Positions 25,631 to 34,833 of a stretch of DNA of 64,000 bases are shown here, piece by piece. The position numbers and the translations under genes were made by a program. Each line of letters opens with the position of its first letter. The first letter of the stretch is position 1. The notes beneath the pieces are model-generated. The model was given only the letters and a program-made list of their open reading frames with translations, had not been told where the DNA came from and searched no databases. Location of the stretch: contig CBDDAA010000004.1 in assembly GCA_965224675.1 (NCBI GenBank), positions 310,001-374,000 of the forward strand, given 5' to 3'. The DNA is from UBA7957 sp965224675 (lineage in GTDB: Bacteria; Pseudomonadota; Gammaproteobacteria; Granulosicoccales; Granulosicoccaceae).

Positions 25631-27715
25631 ATGAAAGATCTATCCCTCTATCGAAATATTGGTATTTTCGCCCACGTTGACGCGGGTAAGACGACCACTA
25701 CGGAACGTATCCTTAAACTGACTGGTAAGATCCACAAAATAGGCGAAGTGCACGATGGTGCTGCGACTACTGACTTTATGGATCAGGAACAGGAGCGTGG
25801 GATAACTATACAGTCAGCTGCAACCTCTTGTTTCTGGAAAGATCATCGGCTTAATATTATCGATACCCCCGGTCACGTTGATTTCACAATAGAAGTTTAC
25901 CGTTCTCTGAAAGTACTGGACGGAGGGGTTGGGGTGTTCTGTGGTTCGGGCGGTGTAGAGCCTCAATCGGAAACCAATTGGCGATATGCAAATGACTCGG
26001 AAGTGGCGCGAATAATATTTGTCAATAAATTGGATCGTATAGGTGCGGACTTTTTACGTGTCGTTAAACAGATTGAAGATGTGCTGGGCGCAACACCTGT
26101 TGTGATGACTTTGCCTATTGGCGTTGAAGATGATTTTGTCGGTGTGGTTGACCTGCTTACTCGAAAGGCATGGGTTTGGGATGAATCAGGGGATCCATTA
26201 AATTACGAAATAAAAGAAGTGCCGGCAGATATGCTTGATTTGGTTGAGGAGTATCGCGAAAAGTTGATTGAAGCTGTAGTAGATCAAGATGATGATGCCA
26301 TGGAGAAGTATCTGGACGGAGAGGAGCCGGACATTGAAACATTAAAAATGTGTGTTCGAAAGGGTACGATTAATCTTGATTTTTTCCCAACTTTTTGTGG
26401 CTCCGCATTTAAAAATAAAGGTGTTCAGCTCGTTCTGGATGCAGTTATCGATTATTTACCCAACCCAACCGAAGTCAAACCACAGCCGGAAGTTGATCTG
26501 GATGGAAAAGAAACAGGTGAATTTGCCATTGTGGATGTAAAGAAGCCATTGCGTGCACTGGCTTTTAAAATTATGGATGACCGTTTTGGTGCGCTGACAT
26601 TTATTCGAATCTACTCGGGCCTTCTTAACAAAGGTACAACGGTATTAAATACGTTTACGGGTAAAACGGAACGAATTGGCCGGATTGTGGAAATGCATGC
26701 AGATTCTCGAGAAGAACTCGATTCTGCTCAAGCAGGTGATATCGTGGCGGTTGTCGGTATGAAAAACGTGCAAACCGGGCATACATTGTGTGATCCGAAA
26801 ATTCCCGCGACGCTTGAACCTATGGTCTTTCCAGATCCGGTTATTTCAATTGCAGTTGCACCTAACGATAAAAGTGCTTCTGAAAAAATGGGTGTGGCAC
26901 TTGGTAAAATGTTAGCCGAAGATCCTTCGTTCCATGTTGAGACTGATGAAGACAGTGGAGAAACCATTCTAAAAGGGATGGGGGAACTACACCTTGATAT
27001 AAAGATTGACATACTGCGTCGTACCCACGGTGTGGATGTTGAGGTTGGTAAGCCTCAAGTTGCTTATCGGGAAACAATTACCCAACGTATTGAAGATAGT
27101 TATACGCACAAGAAACAAACGGGTGGTTCAGGTCAGTTTGGTAAGATTGATTACGTAATTGAACCAGGAGAGGCGGGTAGTGGCTATGAATTTGAATCGA
27201 AGGTCACAGGCGGTAATGTACCGCGTGAATTTTGGCCGGCGGTTGAAAAAGGCTTTAGAATGAGTTCGGAGGAGGGTGTTCTCGCGGGCTTCCCATTGCT
27301 TGATTTTAAAGTTACCTTGATGGATGGCGCCTATCATGCCGTTGATTCATCAGCCATTGCGTTTGAAATTGCATCAAAAGGGGCTTATAGGCAATCGATT
27401 CCCAAGGCAGGGCCACAGCTGATTGAGCCGATCATGAAAGTTGATGTATACACCCCGGATGATCACGTTGGTGATGTGATTGGAGACTTGAATAGGCGTC
27501 GAGGTATGATCAAATCACAGGAGCCTGGCACAACAGGTGTGCGTATAAAATCTGATGTACCGTTAAGTGAAATGTTTGGTTATATTGGTGATCTACGTAC
27601 TATGACCTCAGGACGTGGCCAATTTTCAATGGAATTTTCACATTACTCACAATGTCCTAAAAATGTTGCTGAGGAAGTCATCAAGGAAGTACAGGAAAGA
27701 AAAGAAAGTAAATAG
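25631..27715 (+). CDS. Second elongation factor G-like GTPase (EF-G2)
   Basis: A 694-residue translational GTPase with all five EF-G domains. G1 is AHVDAGKTTTTE (residues about 14-25), switch II is DTPGHVDF (about 78-85), and G4 is NKLDRIGAD (about 132-140). Domain IV carries the TGGSGQFGKIDY segment where canonical EF-G has SGGRGQYGHVWL. It is clearly diverged from the str-operon fusA in this window. EF-G2 copies such as FusA2 of pseudomonads are thought to have specialised roles in translocation or ribosome recycling. It stands alone between two long gaps and ends at a strong hairpin. Confidence 0.93.
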   Translation: MKDLSLYRNIGIFAHVDAGKTTTTERILKLTGKIHKIGEVHDGAATTDFMDQEQERGITIQSAATSCFWKDHRLNIIDTPGHVDFTIEVYRSLKVLDGGVGVFCGSGGVEPQSETNWRYANDSEVARIIFVNKLDRIGADFLRVVKQIEDVLGATPVVMTLPIGVEDDFVGVVDLLTRKAWVWDESGDPLNYEIKEVPADMLDLVEEYREKLIEAVVDQDDDAMEKYLDGEEPDIETLKMCVRKGTINLDFFPTFCGSAFKNKGVQLVLDAVIDYLPNPTEVKPQPEVDLDGKETGEFAIVDVKKPLRALAFKIMDDRFGALTFIRIYSGLLNKGTTVLNTFTGKTERIGRIVEMHADSREELDSAQAGDIVAVVGMKNVQTGHTLCDPKIPATLEPMVFPDPVISIAVAPNDKSASEKMGVALGKMLAEDPSFHVETDEDSGETILKGMGELHLDIKIDILRRTHGVDVEVGKPQVAYRETITQRIEDSYTHKKQTGGSGQFGKIDYVIEPGEAGSGYEFESKVTGGNVPREFWPAVEKGFRMSSEEGVLAGFPLLDFKVTLMDGAYHAVDSSAIAFEIASKGAYRQSIPKAGPQLIEPIMKVDVYTPDDHVGDVIGDLNRRRGMIKSQEPGTTGVRIKSDVPLSEMFGYIGDLRTMTSGRGQFSMEFSHYSQCPKNVAEEVIKEVQERKESK

Positions 27716-27730
27716 GCTTATATACTATCA

Positions 27731-27761
27731 ATATTCTGGCTGCAATTGGCAGCCAGAATAT
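27731..27761 (+). terminator. Probable terminator hairpin after EF-G2
   Basis: A perfect 13-bp stem (ATATTCTGGCTGC and its complement) with a 5-nt loop begins 16 nt after the EF-G2 stop. No T-run follows (CCTGTGC), so it may act with Rho or as an mRNA 3' stabiliser rather than as a classical intrinsic terminator. Confidence 0.6.
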
Positions 27762-28290
27762 CCTGTGCAGATCCTTCTTCAGGGTTGCATTTTCCGCGTT
27801 TCTCCAGACCCACCTATTTTATTTATTAATACGGATTGCTGAGATTATAGGGAACATATCTATTTCATGATCTGCTTTGATACATAGACAGACTGCCAGC
27901 TATTGCATCTGTGCAAAAAACGTTCAAATAGCGCATTTTTAAAGGGTGGTCAGCGGCGCTGTAGTCTGTATCCGTATTTGTTTTAGATTATTAGTGGAAT
28001 TATTGACTGAAAAACGGGTATAAATGGGTAGAAGCGAATTGGAAGTTATGAAATACTCAGTATTATAGTTAACCCAATAACATTCTAAGTTACTGATAAG
28101 TATTAACTAAAGGTATCAGTATTAGCTATAGGCCATTTATATTAACTGGATGATTGTCACTGATTGATTGTGATACTAATACTAAAAGCGTATTCCAGCC
28201 GATTTATATCGATGGGTTCAAAGCTAATTTTAGCCAAAGATTAAGGATGTGATTGATAGGGGGCTGTTAACGCTTTTAGGGGAGCAGATT
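27762..28290. other. AT-rich gap with scattered GTATTA motifs
   Basis: About 530 bp without a credible gene. Between 28060 and 28200 a short motif of the type GTATTA/TAATAC recurs (near 28061, 28098, 28117 and 28172), including a CTGATA/TATCAG dyad around 28092-28118. GGGGAG at 28279-28284 is the ribosome-binding site of the next gene. Confidence 0.35.
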
Positions 28291-28743
28291 ATGAAGTATC
28301 TGGATATATACCTAAATCAATTGGGCCGGCCATTGAAAATAAAGCTTTTCTTGTTTTCAATGATAGGCATTTATATGGGAGCGAAAGCGCTCTGGAAAGT
28401 TGATCAGATTGATCTTCCAGTACATTACATTTTGTTTGTTATTCCTGGAGTCATTATAAGTATATGGATGAAGAAAATTGAAAAAACCGAACTTATCAGA
28501 GTCGAGAGCAAGGTCGCGCAAAGGCTGAATTTTTTTGCAGTCGGCCTCATTGTGATTTGGCTTGTGTTGGTTGAATTTTGGTTGCCGGGGGTTATGGCCT
28601 ATTTTTTTGAATTTCCTAATGAAGCATTGCAATTAATGACAGCAGCACTGTTACTGGGTAGGGTGTCTTTAACCTGGCGGAAAATTGAGCAATTTCTGTT
28701 GGCCGAAAATAAAAGATACAGTTTGCACATGATTGCAGATTGA
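28291..28743 (+). CDS. Small membrane protein of unknown function
   Basis: 150 residues from the ATG at 28291, chosen because GGGGAG stands 6 nt upstream; a GTG/ATG-type frame extends 14 codons further. Hydrophobic segments suggest four membrane helices, near residues 17-35 (IKLFLFSMIGIYMGA), 45-62 (YILFVIPGVIISIWM), 82-105 (LNFFAVGLIVIWLVLVEFWL) and 110-130. I do not recognise a family. It lies 146 bp before the phospholipase D-like gene on the same strand, which may indicate a shared membrane-lipid role, but nothing in the sequence proves it. Confidence 0.6.
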   Translation: MKYLDIYLNQLGRPLKIKLFLFSMIGIYMGAKALWKVDQIDLPVHYILFVIPGVIISIWMKKIEKTELIRVESKVAQRLNFFAVGLIVIWLVLVEFWLPGVMAYFFEFPNEALQLMTAALLLGRVSLTWRKIEQFLLAENKRYSLHMIAD

Positions 28744-28889
28744 CCGTAACAAGGCAGATGATATCGGAACAACAAACAGCTATTAATGATTTTTAAATAT
28801 GCTGAGGGTGATGAGTGGGTATTTGGCAATTTCTCTATTTTTTCCGATCAGCAAACGTATGCGAAACACCCATCAAAGCCTGCATATAG

Positions 28890-30011
28890 ATGTGGAAGAA
28901 AGAGCGGGTTTATTTTGATACAAATGAATATTTTTCGGCGATTGTTCGGCAAATTGATGCGGCAACAACGTCTATTGATATGGAGATGTATATTTTTGAG
29001 AGAGGTAAGCTGGGAGAAACACTTCTTGCAGCCCTTGCTCGTGCAACAAAACGCGGTCTTAGTGTACGCCTTATAATTGATGGTCTAGGCTCCCCAAATT
29101 GGCAACTTAACGATTTACAAGAATTCGCAACACACAACATATTTGTCAGGGTTTACCATCCTGTTCCTCGTCCGTTTTCTAAATTTTTCCTTCGCGCCTG
29201 GCCAAAGCCAGCACTAGCGCTTCGGTTGTTACTGAATATAAATCGTAGGAATCACAAAAAACTTGTCGTGATTGATAGAGCTTGCGCTTTTGTGGGCAGC
29301 ATGAACGTGGCTGACGCTCATCGAGAATGGCGCGAAACATCTGCGTTTGTACAGGGAAAGGATATAAAAGATTTGCAGAACTGTTTTGAGGATACCTGGA
29401 GGCGGGCCTATAATCCAGATTTACCCAGGCTCAAACCCCTGGCAAAACGAAAAGTCATGAAAAGTGCCTGGAGAGGGTTGGTAAGAACCAATATCACCCG
29501 CAAGCTACGAAAACGGCACAATAGTGAGTTGCTGGCCCGCATTCTTTTAGCAAAACATCGCGTTTGGTTAACCAGCGCCTATTTTGTTCCAAACCCAAAA
29601 GTCTTAAAGCACTTGATTGTTAGCGCAAATAAAGATGTGGATGTCTGTTTGTTATTACCCCGAAAGTCGGATGTGCGAATGGTGAGATGGGTAAGTATGC
29701 TGTTTTATGTGCCACTGTTACGCGCAGGCGTATCAGTTTATGAGTATCTACCTACTATCTTACATGCTAAAACACTCCTGGTGGATGATTGGGCAACCGT
29801 AGGCACCACTAATCTTAACTATCGCAGTCTTTATCATGATCTTGAAGTGGATGTGGTATTGAAAAAATCACACAGTGTAGAGAGTCTGCGGAATCAGTTT
29901 GAGCATGACCTTAAAAATTCTGCAGCGATTACTGAGGATTGGTTACAAAACCGTCCGGTTCTAACTCGTATCGCCGGTTACATAGCGTCTCTTATAAAAT
30001 GGTGGATGTAG
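28890..30011 (+). CDS. Phospholipase D-family cardiolipin synthase-like enzyme
   Basis: A 373-residue protein with two HKD motifs: H122, K124, D129 (NHKKLVVID followed by GSMN) and H292, K294, D299 (HAKTLLVDD followed by GTTNLN). This pair defines bacterial cardiolipin synthases and related phosphatidyltransferases. It lacks the two N-terminal membrane helices of ClsA and is nearer in size to ClsB. The ATG start is directly preceded by an in-frame TAG, so the frame cannot extend further; no good ribosome-binding site is seen. It likely acts at the inner membrane on phosphatidylglycerol. Confidence 0.85.
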   Translation: MWKKERVYFDTNEYFSAIVRQIDAATTSIDMEMYIFERGKLGETLLAALARATKRGLSVRLIIDGLGSPNWQLNDLQEFATHNIFVRVYHPVPRPFSKFFLRAWPKPALALRLLLNINRRNHKKLVVIDRACAFVGSMNVADAHREWRETSAFVQGKDIKDLQNCFEDTWRRAYNPDLPRLKPLAKRKVMKSAWRGLVRTNITRKLRKRHNSELLARILLAKHRVWLTSAYFVPNPKVLKHLIVSANKDVDVCLLLPRKSDVRMVRWVSMLFYVPLLRAGVSVYEYLPTILHAKTLLVDDWATVGTTNLNYRSLYHDLEVDVVLKKSHSVESLRNQFEHDLKNSAAITEDWLQNRPVLTRIAGYIASLIKWWM

Positions 30012-30364
30012 ATATAAATCAAAGATTTTACTGCTCTGGCTTGGTAACAGGCAGTGTTTTTTTGTCTGATTATGCACTTAATTTCAAAGACAACAACGGC
30101 GTACTGGAGTGAGAAATTAATTCTGCTCTGAACTTTAGTGCGCAAACATAGACAAATGCGCTGCAGTTGGAAATAAATATTTGCTGACTGCGTAATAGCT
30201 GAATTAGTGACAAAACTGCGGTAAACTGCACAAGGCTTTAATCTTGTGCAAGCTTGGAAATTCTTATCAGTAGAATCAAGAGCTTATGCTGTGGTTTTGA
30301 CAATTAGAGTAATGATTCAGGATTTAGAGTTAAACTTAACCCTAGTAAATCGGAGTATTTATAC
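30012..30364. other. Intergenic region upstream of the bufferin operon
   Basis: 353 bp. A weak hairpin (ACTGC/GCAGT arms, 30030-30055) followed by seven T residues may end the cardiolipin-synthase-like transcript. A TTGACA occurs at 30297-30302 but no good -10 lies at 16-18 bp, so the true promoter may use another sigma factor. GGAG stands 9 nt before the precursor-gene ATG. Confidence 0.4.
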
Positions 30365-30637
30365 ATGTTAATGAAAAAGAAGAACCCTGTTTTAGGTGCA
30401 GCAATTGGTAGTCTTATCGCACTTGGTGTGTCCACTGCTGCAATGCAAAGCGCCTATGCTGCAAAAGAGGGCATGGAAAAGTGCTATGGAATCTCAAAAG
30501 CAGGTAAGAATGATTGCCAAACAGCAAGCAGTGCATGCGCAGGCACATCGACTGCTGATGCGCAGAAAGACGCTTGGGTTTATATTCCCGAAGGCATGTG
30601 TGAAAAGGTTGTTGGTGGAAGCAAGTCAGCTGCTTGA
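30365..30637 (+). CDS. bufA1: Bufferin-type RiPP precursor (DUF2282, BufA1 family)
   Basis: A 90-residue secreted peptide. A long signal peptide ends with an AYA-type cleavage site near residue 32. The mature part carries four cysteines in the conserved DUF2282 contexts EKCYGISKAGKNDC, SACAG and GMCEKVVGG. Proteins of this kind are ribosomally made, post-translationally modified peptides called bufferins. MNIO-family enzymes convert core cysteines to thiooxazole-type groups, and the peptides bind copper in the periplasm. The gene is followed directly by the DUF692, DUF2063 and DoxX genes, the standard bufferin operon. The metal and the modification here are inferred from family and context. 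Confidence 0.88.
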   Translation: MLMKKKNPVLGAAIGSLIALGVSTAAMQSAYAAKEGMEKCYGISKAGKNDCQTASSACAGTSTADAQKDAWVYIPEGMCEKVVGGSKSAA

Positions 30638-30645
30638 TATAGGTG

Positions 30646-31518
30646 ATGGAGCCACAACTCCGAACTAACGTTCGGAAAGACAAGATCCCGGTTAATGCCG
30701 GGGTCGGTCTGCGTGCACAGCATTATCGATCACTTCTGGAGTTACAGCCCAAGGTTGGGTGGCTTGAATTTCACCCTGAAAACTATTTTGGAGATGGCGG
30801 CGCGCCATTGTATTTTTTGGAGCGTCTGAGAGAGCTTTACCCACTCAGTATGCACGGAGTTGGTTTATCACTAGGCAGCGCAGACCCGCTCAGTAAAAAG
30901 CATCTTGAAAAACTTAAAAATCTGATTATCCGATTTGAACCTGATTTGATCTCTGAGCATTTGAGCTGGGGGTCCATTAATGGAATATATCTGAATGATT
31001 TGCTTCCATTACCTTACACTGAGGAAACGCTAGATCACTTTTGTGCTCACGTTTCTCAGACCCAAGACTACCTCCAACGTCGCATCCTGATAGAAAATCC
31101 ATCAAGTTACCTGGGATATTCTCACTCTACGATTCCAGAGGAAGAGTTTTTAGTTGCTATCGCTAAAAGGACGGGTTGTGGTCTTTTATTGGATATCAAC
31201 AATGTCTATGTCAGCTCAGTTAACCACGGTATTATCGCTACAGAATATCTTGATAAGATTCCGGCGGATAGGGTGGGTGAAATTCACCTCGCTGGGCATT
31301 CTAAAAATGCAGTTGGAAATCAATCTATTTTGATTGATGATCATGGATCACAAGTTTGTGATGAGGTATGGAAGCTTTTTGAATACTACTGCCAAACGAA
31401 TAACAATACGCCGGTATTGATTGAATGGGATTCAGACATCCCGGAACTAGATATATTGCTGGGTGAGGCCAAAAAAGCCCAGATGATTTTGGAAAAAAGC
31501 CTTGCCACTATTGCATGA
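30646..31518 (+). CDS. bufB1: MNIO-family (DUF692) RiPP-modifying enzyme, BufB type
   Basis: 290 residues from the ATG at 30646; a GTG one codon earlier is equally possible. It is a TIM-barrel multinuclear non-heme iron enzyme. Likely metal and active-site residues include His and Glu in EFHPENYF, MHGVGLSLG, SEHLSWG, ILIENPSSY, LLLDINNVYVS and EIHLAGH. It would oxidise cysteines of the bufferin precursor encoded 8 bp upstream. Length and motif order are normal. It overlaps the DUF2063 gene by 17 nt. Confidence 0.92.
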   Translation: MEPQLRTNVRKDKIPVNAGVGLRAQHYRSLLELQPKVGWLEFHPENYFGDGGAPLYFLERLRELYPLSMHGVGLSLGSADPLSKKHLEKLKNLIIRFEPDLISEHLSWGSINGIYLNDLLPLPYTEETLDHFCAHVSQTQDYLQRRILIENPSSYLGYSHSTIPEEEFLVAIAKRTGCGLLLDINNVYVSSVNHGIIATEYLDKIPADRVGEIHLAGHSKNAVGNQSILIDDHGSQVCDEVWKLFEYYCQTNNNTPVLIEWDSDIPELDILLGEAKKAQMILEKSLATIA

Positions 31519-32275
31519 AATTCAAACTGCTTTTTTGACGGATATCTCTTCTGATAAAGTAGATAACATTGGATGTTTTCTGACATCTGAAAAATTCACC
31601 CCGGAATCGGCATTTCAAGTATACAGGAATAATTTTTTTATTAGCCTCACTGAGGCACTGCGGGCTATCTATGAGAGTGTTGACAAGCTTGTTGGCGAGA
31701 AGTTTTTTAATTTTGTAGCTGATACATATATTCGAAAATACCCTTCTCTCAATGGTAATCTTCATGAATTTGGTGAGCAGTTTCCGAAATTTTTGCGCAC
31801 CCAGGGTTCTGTGAAAAAATTACCTTATCTATCGGACATCGCATTACTGGACTGGGCTTGGCACAGTGTTTTCCATTCGAAGGATTCATCAGCGTTTGAT
31901 TTCGGGTCATTAGCAGAAGTATCACCTGATGTTTATGCTGAATTAATTTTTATTCCTGCATCGCCCGTAAGGTTTATTGCTTCAAATTACTCAATTGCCG
32001 AGATTTGGCAATCCAGTAGAAATGAACGAGGGGATAAACAGGGAGTTTTTCGCTACGACAAGGGGCCTGAGTTTATGGTTCTGACCCGACCTGACCTGGA
32101 AATTGGTGTTTATTCAATGTCCGAGGCTGAATATCGATTCTTACAGTGCTTGTCAAAAGGCGAGACATTGGAACAGTCTTTAGCTGTTGCTCAGTCATTG
32201 CATGAATCTTTTGAAGTATCGTCTGTACTCCAACAGAATATTTTACGTGGAGTATTTACTTGTATACAGATGTAA
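31502..32275 (+). CDS. bufC1: DUF2063 family bufferin maturation partner, BufC type
   Basis: A 257-residue soluble protein. The start is a TTG at 31502 inside the end of bufB, preceded by GGAAAAAAG; this implies coupled translation. The N-terminal DUF2063 domain is recognised by the FQVYRNNFFISLTEALRAIY segment (residues about 37-56) and YIRKYPS. In bufferin systems this protein binds the precursor leader and presents it to the MNIO enzyme. The C-terminal half (LTRPDLEIGVYSMSEAEYRFL) is the usual second domain. No truncation seen. Confidence 0.88.
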   Translation: MPLLHEIQTAFLTDISSDKVDNIGCFLTSEKFTPESAFQVYRNNFFISLTEALRAIYESVDKLVGEKFFNFVADTYIRKYPSLNGNLHEFGEQFPKFLRTQGSVKKLPYLSDIALLDWAWHSVFHSKDSSAFDFGSLAEVSPDVYAELIFIPASPVRFIASNYSIAEIWQSSRNERGDKQGVFRYDKGPEFMVLTRPDLEIGVYSMSEAEYRFLQCLSKGETLEQSLAVAQSLHESFEVSSVLQQNILRGVFTCIQM

Positions 32276-32325
32276 TAAAAAATAAATCCAGTATATAAAA
32301 CACTCTATAACAAAGGATACAAACT

Positions 32326-32787
32326 ATGGCGTTAACAAGTATTATTACCAAACCTTACGAATTTTTTTCCAAATCCCTGGACTTTCTACAGCCGCTGGCT
32401 GATTTGCTTATCCGTCTTTACGTAGCAAACGTTTTCTGGAAATCAGGGATAAACAAGTATGAGAGTTGGGGTACTACAACTATGCTGTTTGAAGATATCT
32501 ACAGCGTACCTCTCCTATCGCCTGAAACAGCGGCGGCAGCTGCTACTTTTGTAGAGTTGGCCTTTCCTGTACTCCTTGTTTTGGGATTTTTCGGTCGTTT
32601 TGCTGCATTTGTACTTTTTGTTTTTAATATCATTGCTGTTATTTCATTTCCTGAAATAAATGATCCAGGTATAGCTCAGCACACTACCTGGGGTTTATTA
32701 CTTTTGGTTTGTGTAACACATGGTCCAGGCAAACTATCGGTTGACCACTTTCTGCAGAGTCGTTTTTCTTTTTGGACCCGTTACTAA
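32326..32787 (+). CDS. DoxX family membrane protein of the bufferin operon
   Basis: A 153-residue inner-membrane protein with four hydrophobic helices and the DoxX landmarks DLLIRLYVANVFWKSGINK near residues 24-42 and ELAFPVLLVLGFFGRFAAF near 77-95. AAAGGA lies 9 nt before the ATG. It is the fourth gene of the bufferin operon, where a DoxX protein is commonly present and may move electrons or support redox chemistry at the membrane; that role is inference. A long hairpin follows 34 bp downstream. Confidence 0.85.
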   Translation: MALTSIITKPYEFFSKSLDFLQPLADLLIRLYVANVFWKSGINKYESWGTTTMLFEDIYSVPLLSPETAAAAATFVELAFPVLLVLGFFGRFAAFVLFVFNIIAVISFPEINDPGIAQHTTWGLLLLVCVTHGPGKLSVDHFLQSRFSFWTRY

Positions 32788-32821
32788 CGGGTAATCTGAC
32801 ATTTCGAGTTAGCCCAATACA

Positions 32822-32862
32822 AATCAGCGTGTTTTGTAATTTCGAGGCAAAATACGCTGATT
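32822..32862 (+). terminator. Long stem-loop after the bufferin operon
   Basis: AATCAGCGT pairs with ACGCTGATT and the stem continues through GTTTTG/CAAAAT (one G-T pair), giving 15 bp with an 11-nt loop. It has A-rich rather than T-rich flanks, so it could serve as an operon end or mRNA stabiliser. Confidence 0.5.
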
Positions 32863-33403
32863 AAAGTGGAATTATCATTTCTCATCCATTGTCCTTAATC
32901 CTCAAAGGTATGAATTCCAGCAATATGTTCATCTGCCATCTGTGTCTGAAGAGGTATACCTAAACAGATTGCTAATAGACCCGAGATGACGTTCAGTAGT
33001 AACGTTATAGTGGGGAAAACACATTCTAGTGTACTAGACTTCTGATTAGTGGAATATGTGCTTAGGCAAATTTCTTAACTCTGATTTTTTGAGAGCACAT
33101 GTTACTCATCGGGAGTTTCGACAAATATTTGACGAATCAATGTGCCTGGTATTGACCCCTACTTGATTTATATCCGTGAGCAGATCGGGCAGTAATCCGC
33201 GCCGGGTTCTTCACCAAAAATTAATGACTTACATCTAATGGCCGATTTATAGGGGGTCATGTTTGTTCATGCCTGAATGAGTTTGTACATTTTAAATGTA
33301 TGACCGACTTGGGTTAGTTAAATCAATTCTCAATTTGTAGCTGCACTGTAGAAGTGTTGCAAAATATAAAGCTCCTTGAGGTTGTTGTAGTGGGAGAGTG
33401 TTT
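32863..33403. other. Gap before the polysaccharide cluster
   Basis: About 540 bp. No credible gene. A short minus-strand open stretch (about 33050-32900) encodes a hydrophobic run followed by EHIAGIHTFED but has no start codon or ribosome-binding site. GGGAG at 33392-33396 serves the lipoprotein gene. Otherwise I see nothing definite. Confidence 0.3.
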
Positions 33404-34798
33404 ATGGTTGTTTGTTTTTCAATAAAGCTTAGGATAAAGGAATCTTATTTTAAGTTTTCTGTACGTGACCTATCGATGGCTTTTTGCTTGTTAATCGCTA
33501 TGGCTGGATGTAGTAAAGACGAGAGTAATGATGCCAGTGACGATATTGTTGTCGATGATGAATTTACATTTGCCGGTGGTCAGATCGTTAGCGTGCCTGT
33601 AGCAAAGGGTGTACTTTTTAATGATGGTAGCGACTTTGTGTCAGTTTCTGTCGCAAGTAATGTGGATAGTACAAGCTCTTTAGCGCTGAAAATGGATGGA
33701 TCTTTTACTTATACACCTGGTGAAACAATCGAGACGGACAGTTTTACTTACAGTGCCGTTAGAATGAACGGGGATCCGGCCGTGGGCACTGTCAACATTA
33801 ATGTGGCAAGAGATGTAACATCATGTACTGAGATTAATGTAAACAATAATCAATCAATTGCTTTACAGAGTCCTTTCAAAAGCAAATCCGGACTAAACTA
33901 TATCGTTAGCAATAGCCCGATAAAAGGTTTTTTGTCAGATGAAGACAGTACGACAGGAGACGCGACATATACGCATAATGCGATGTCGAGGGGACAGGAC
34001 GGTGTTACCTACAAAGTCACAGATAATTTCCAAGGGGAATTACAGCTTTCTTATCAACTAGTGTTAACGCCTCTACGCATTATGCCGCTTGGTGATTCAC
34101 TGACTGAAGGTGTAGAAAGTGATAGTGACCCATCAGGTAACCCGGATCTGGATACACCAGCAATGCCTGATCGTGTAGGCTACAGAAAACCATTGTTTGA
34201 TCTGCTTAATGGTGCTGGCTACGATTTTGATTTTGTAGGCAGTCAGACTGATGCAGGAGCAAGTATTTTTACAGATTTTCAGCATCAAGGGCATCCAGGC
34301 TATACAGATGCCGAAATATCCGGGATAGCAGATCCAGATCAATCAAATTCTAATGAATTTAATCCAGCTACTGACGGTGTTTACAAATGGTTAACTGCCA
34401 ATACGGCTGATATTATTCTATTGCATGCCGGTACAAACAATATCAGATTTCGCACCTCAAGTGTTTTTATTGAACGTATTCTGGATGAGATAAAACGCTG
34501 GCAGTCAGATAATAATAACATGGCTATCAAGGTGTTGGTGGCGAAGATCATTGATAAACAGCGAAATCCTGGCGACAGCGACAATGTGCAATTGTTTAAC
34601 ATAAATGTCGAGAATCTGGTTAATAGTAGAATCGGATCGGAAGACAACTTATCATTAGTTGACATGTTCTCAGCAGTACCGTCTAACCTGCTCGATCCAT
34701 TTGATAAAACACACCTAACTCCGGCAGGGTATCAAACGATGGGCCAAACCTGGAGTAATGCCCTGAATAGCGCATCAGCACTTTCAAAGTGCAACTGA
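33404..34798 (+). CDS. SGNH/GDSL hydrolase lipoprotein with cadherin-like N-terminal domain
   Basis: 464 residues from the ATG at 33404, which has GGAG 7 nt upstream. A hydrophobic segment ends in LIAMAGC, a lipobox, so the protein is probably lipidated. Residues about 50-140 look like a tandem-beta (Ig/cadherin-type) domain (GSFTYTPGETIETDSFTY). The hydrolase domain begins at about 224 with MPLGDSLTEG (nucleophile Ser), has LLHAGTNN as block III and DKTHLTP with the catalytic Asp-His pair near 437-440. It could deacetylate a surface polysaccharide; the neighbouring acetyltransferase and glycosyltransferases support that idea. Confidence 0.82.
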   Translation: MVVCFSIKLRIKESYFKFSVRDLSMAFCLLIAMAGCSKDESNDASDDIVVDDEFTFAGGQIVSVPVAKGVLFNDGSDFVSVSVASNVDSTSSLALKMDGSFTYTPGETIETDSFTYSAVRMNGDPAVGTVNINVARDVTSCTEINVNNNQSIALQSPFKSKSGLNYIVSNSPIKGFLSDEDSTTGDATYTHNAMSRGQDGVTYKVTDNFQGELQLSYQLVLTPLRIMPLGDSLTEGVESDSDPSGNPDLDTPAMPDRVGYRKPLFDLLNGAGYDFDFVGSQTDAGASIFTDFQHQGHPGYTDAEISGIADPDQSNSNEFNPATDGVYKWLTANTADIILLHAGTNNIRFRTSSVFIERILDEIKRWQSDNNNMAIKVLVAKIIDKQRNPGDSDNVQLFNINVENLVNSRIGSEDNLSLVDMFSAVPSNLLDPFDKTHLTPAGYQTMGQTWSNALNSASALSKCN

Positions 34799-34833
34799 GG
34801 GGTGAATAGGGCTAAGCTAAATGGAAAACATGA

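Noticed and set aside
30297..30302. TTGACA as the -35 of the bufferin promoter
   Set aside because: No acceptable -10 lies 16-18 bp downstream.
32900..33050. Small minus-strand membrane peptide gene
   Set aside because: The stretch is open and partly hydrophobic but has no ATG, GTG or TTG in a suitable place and no ribosome-binding site.
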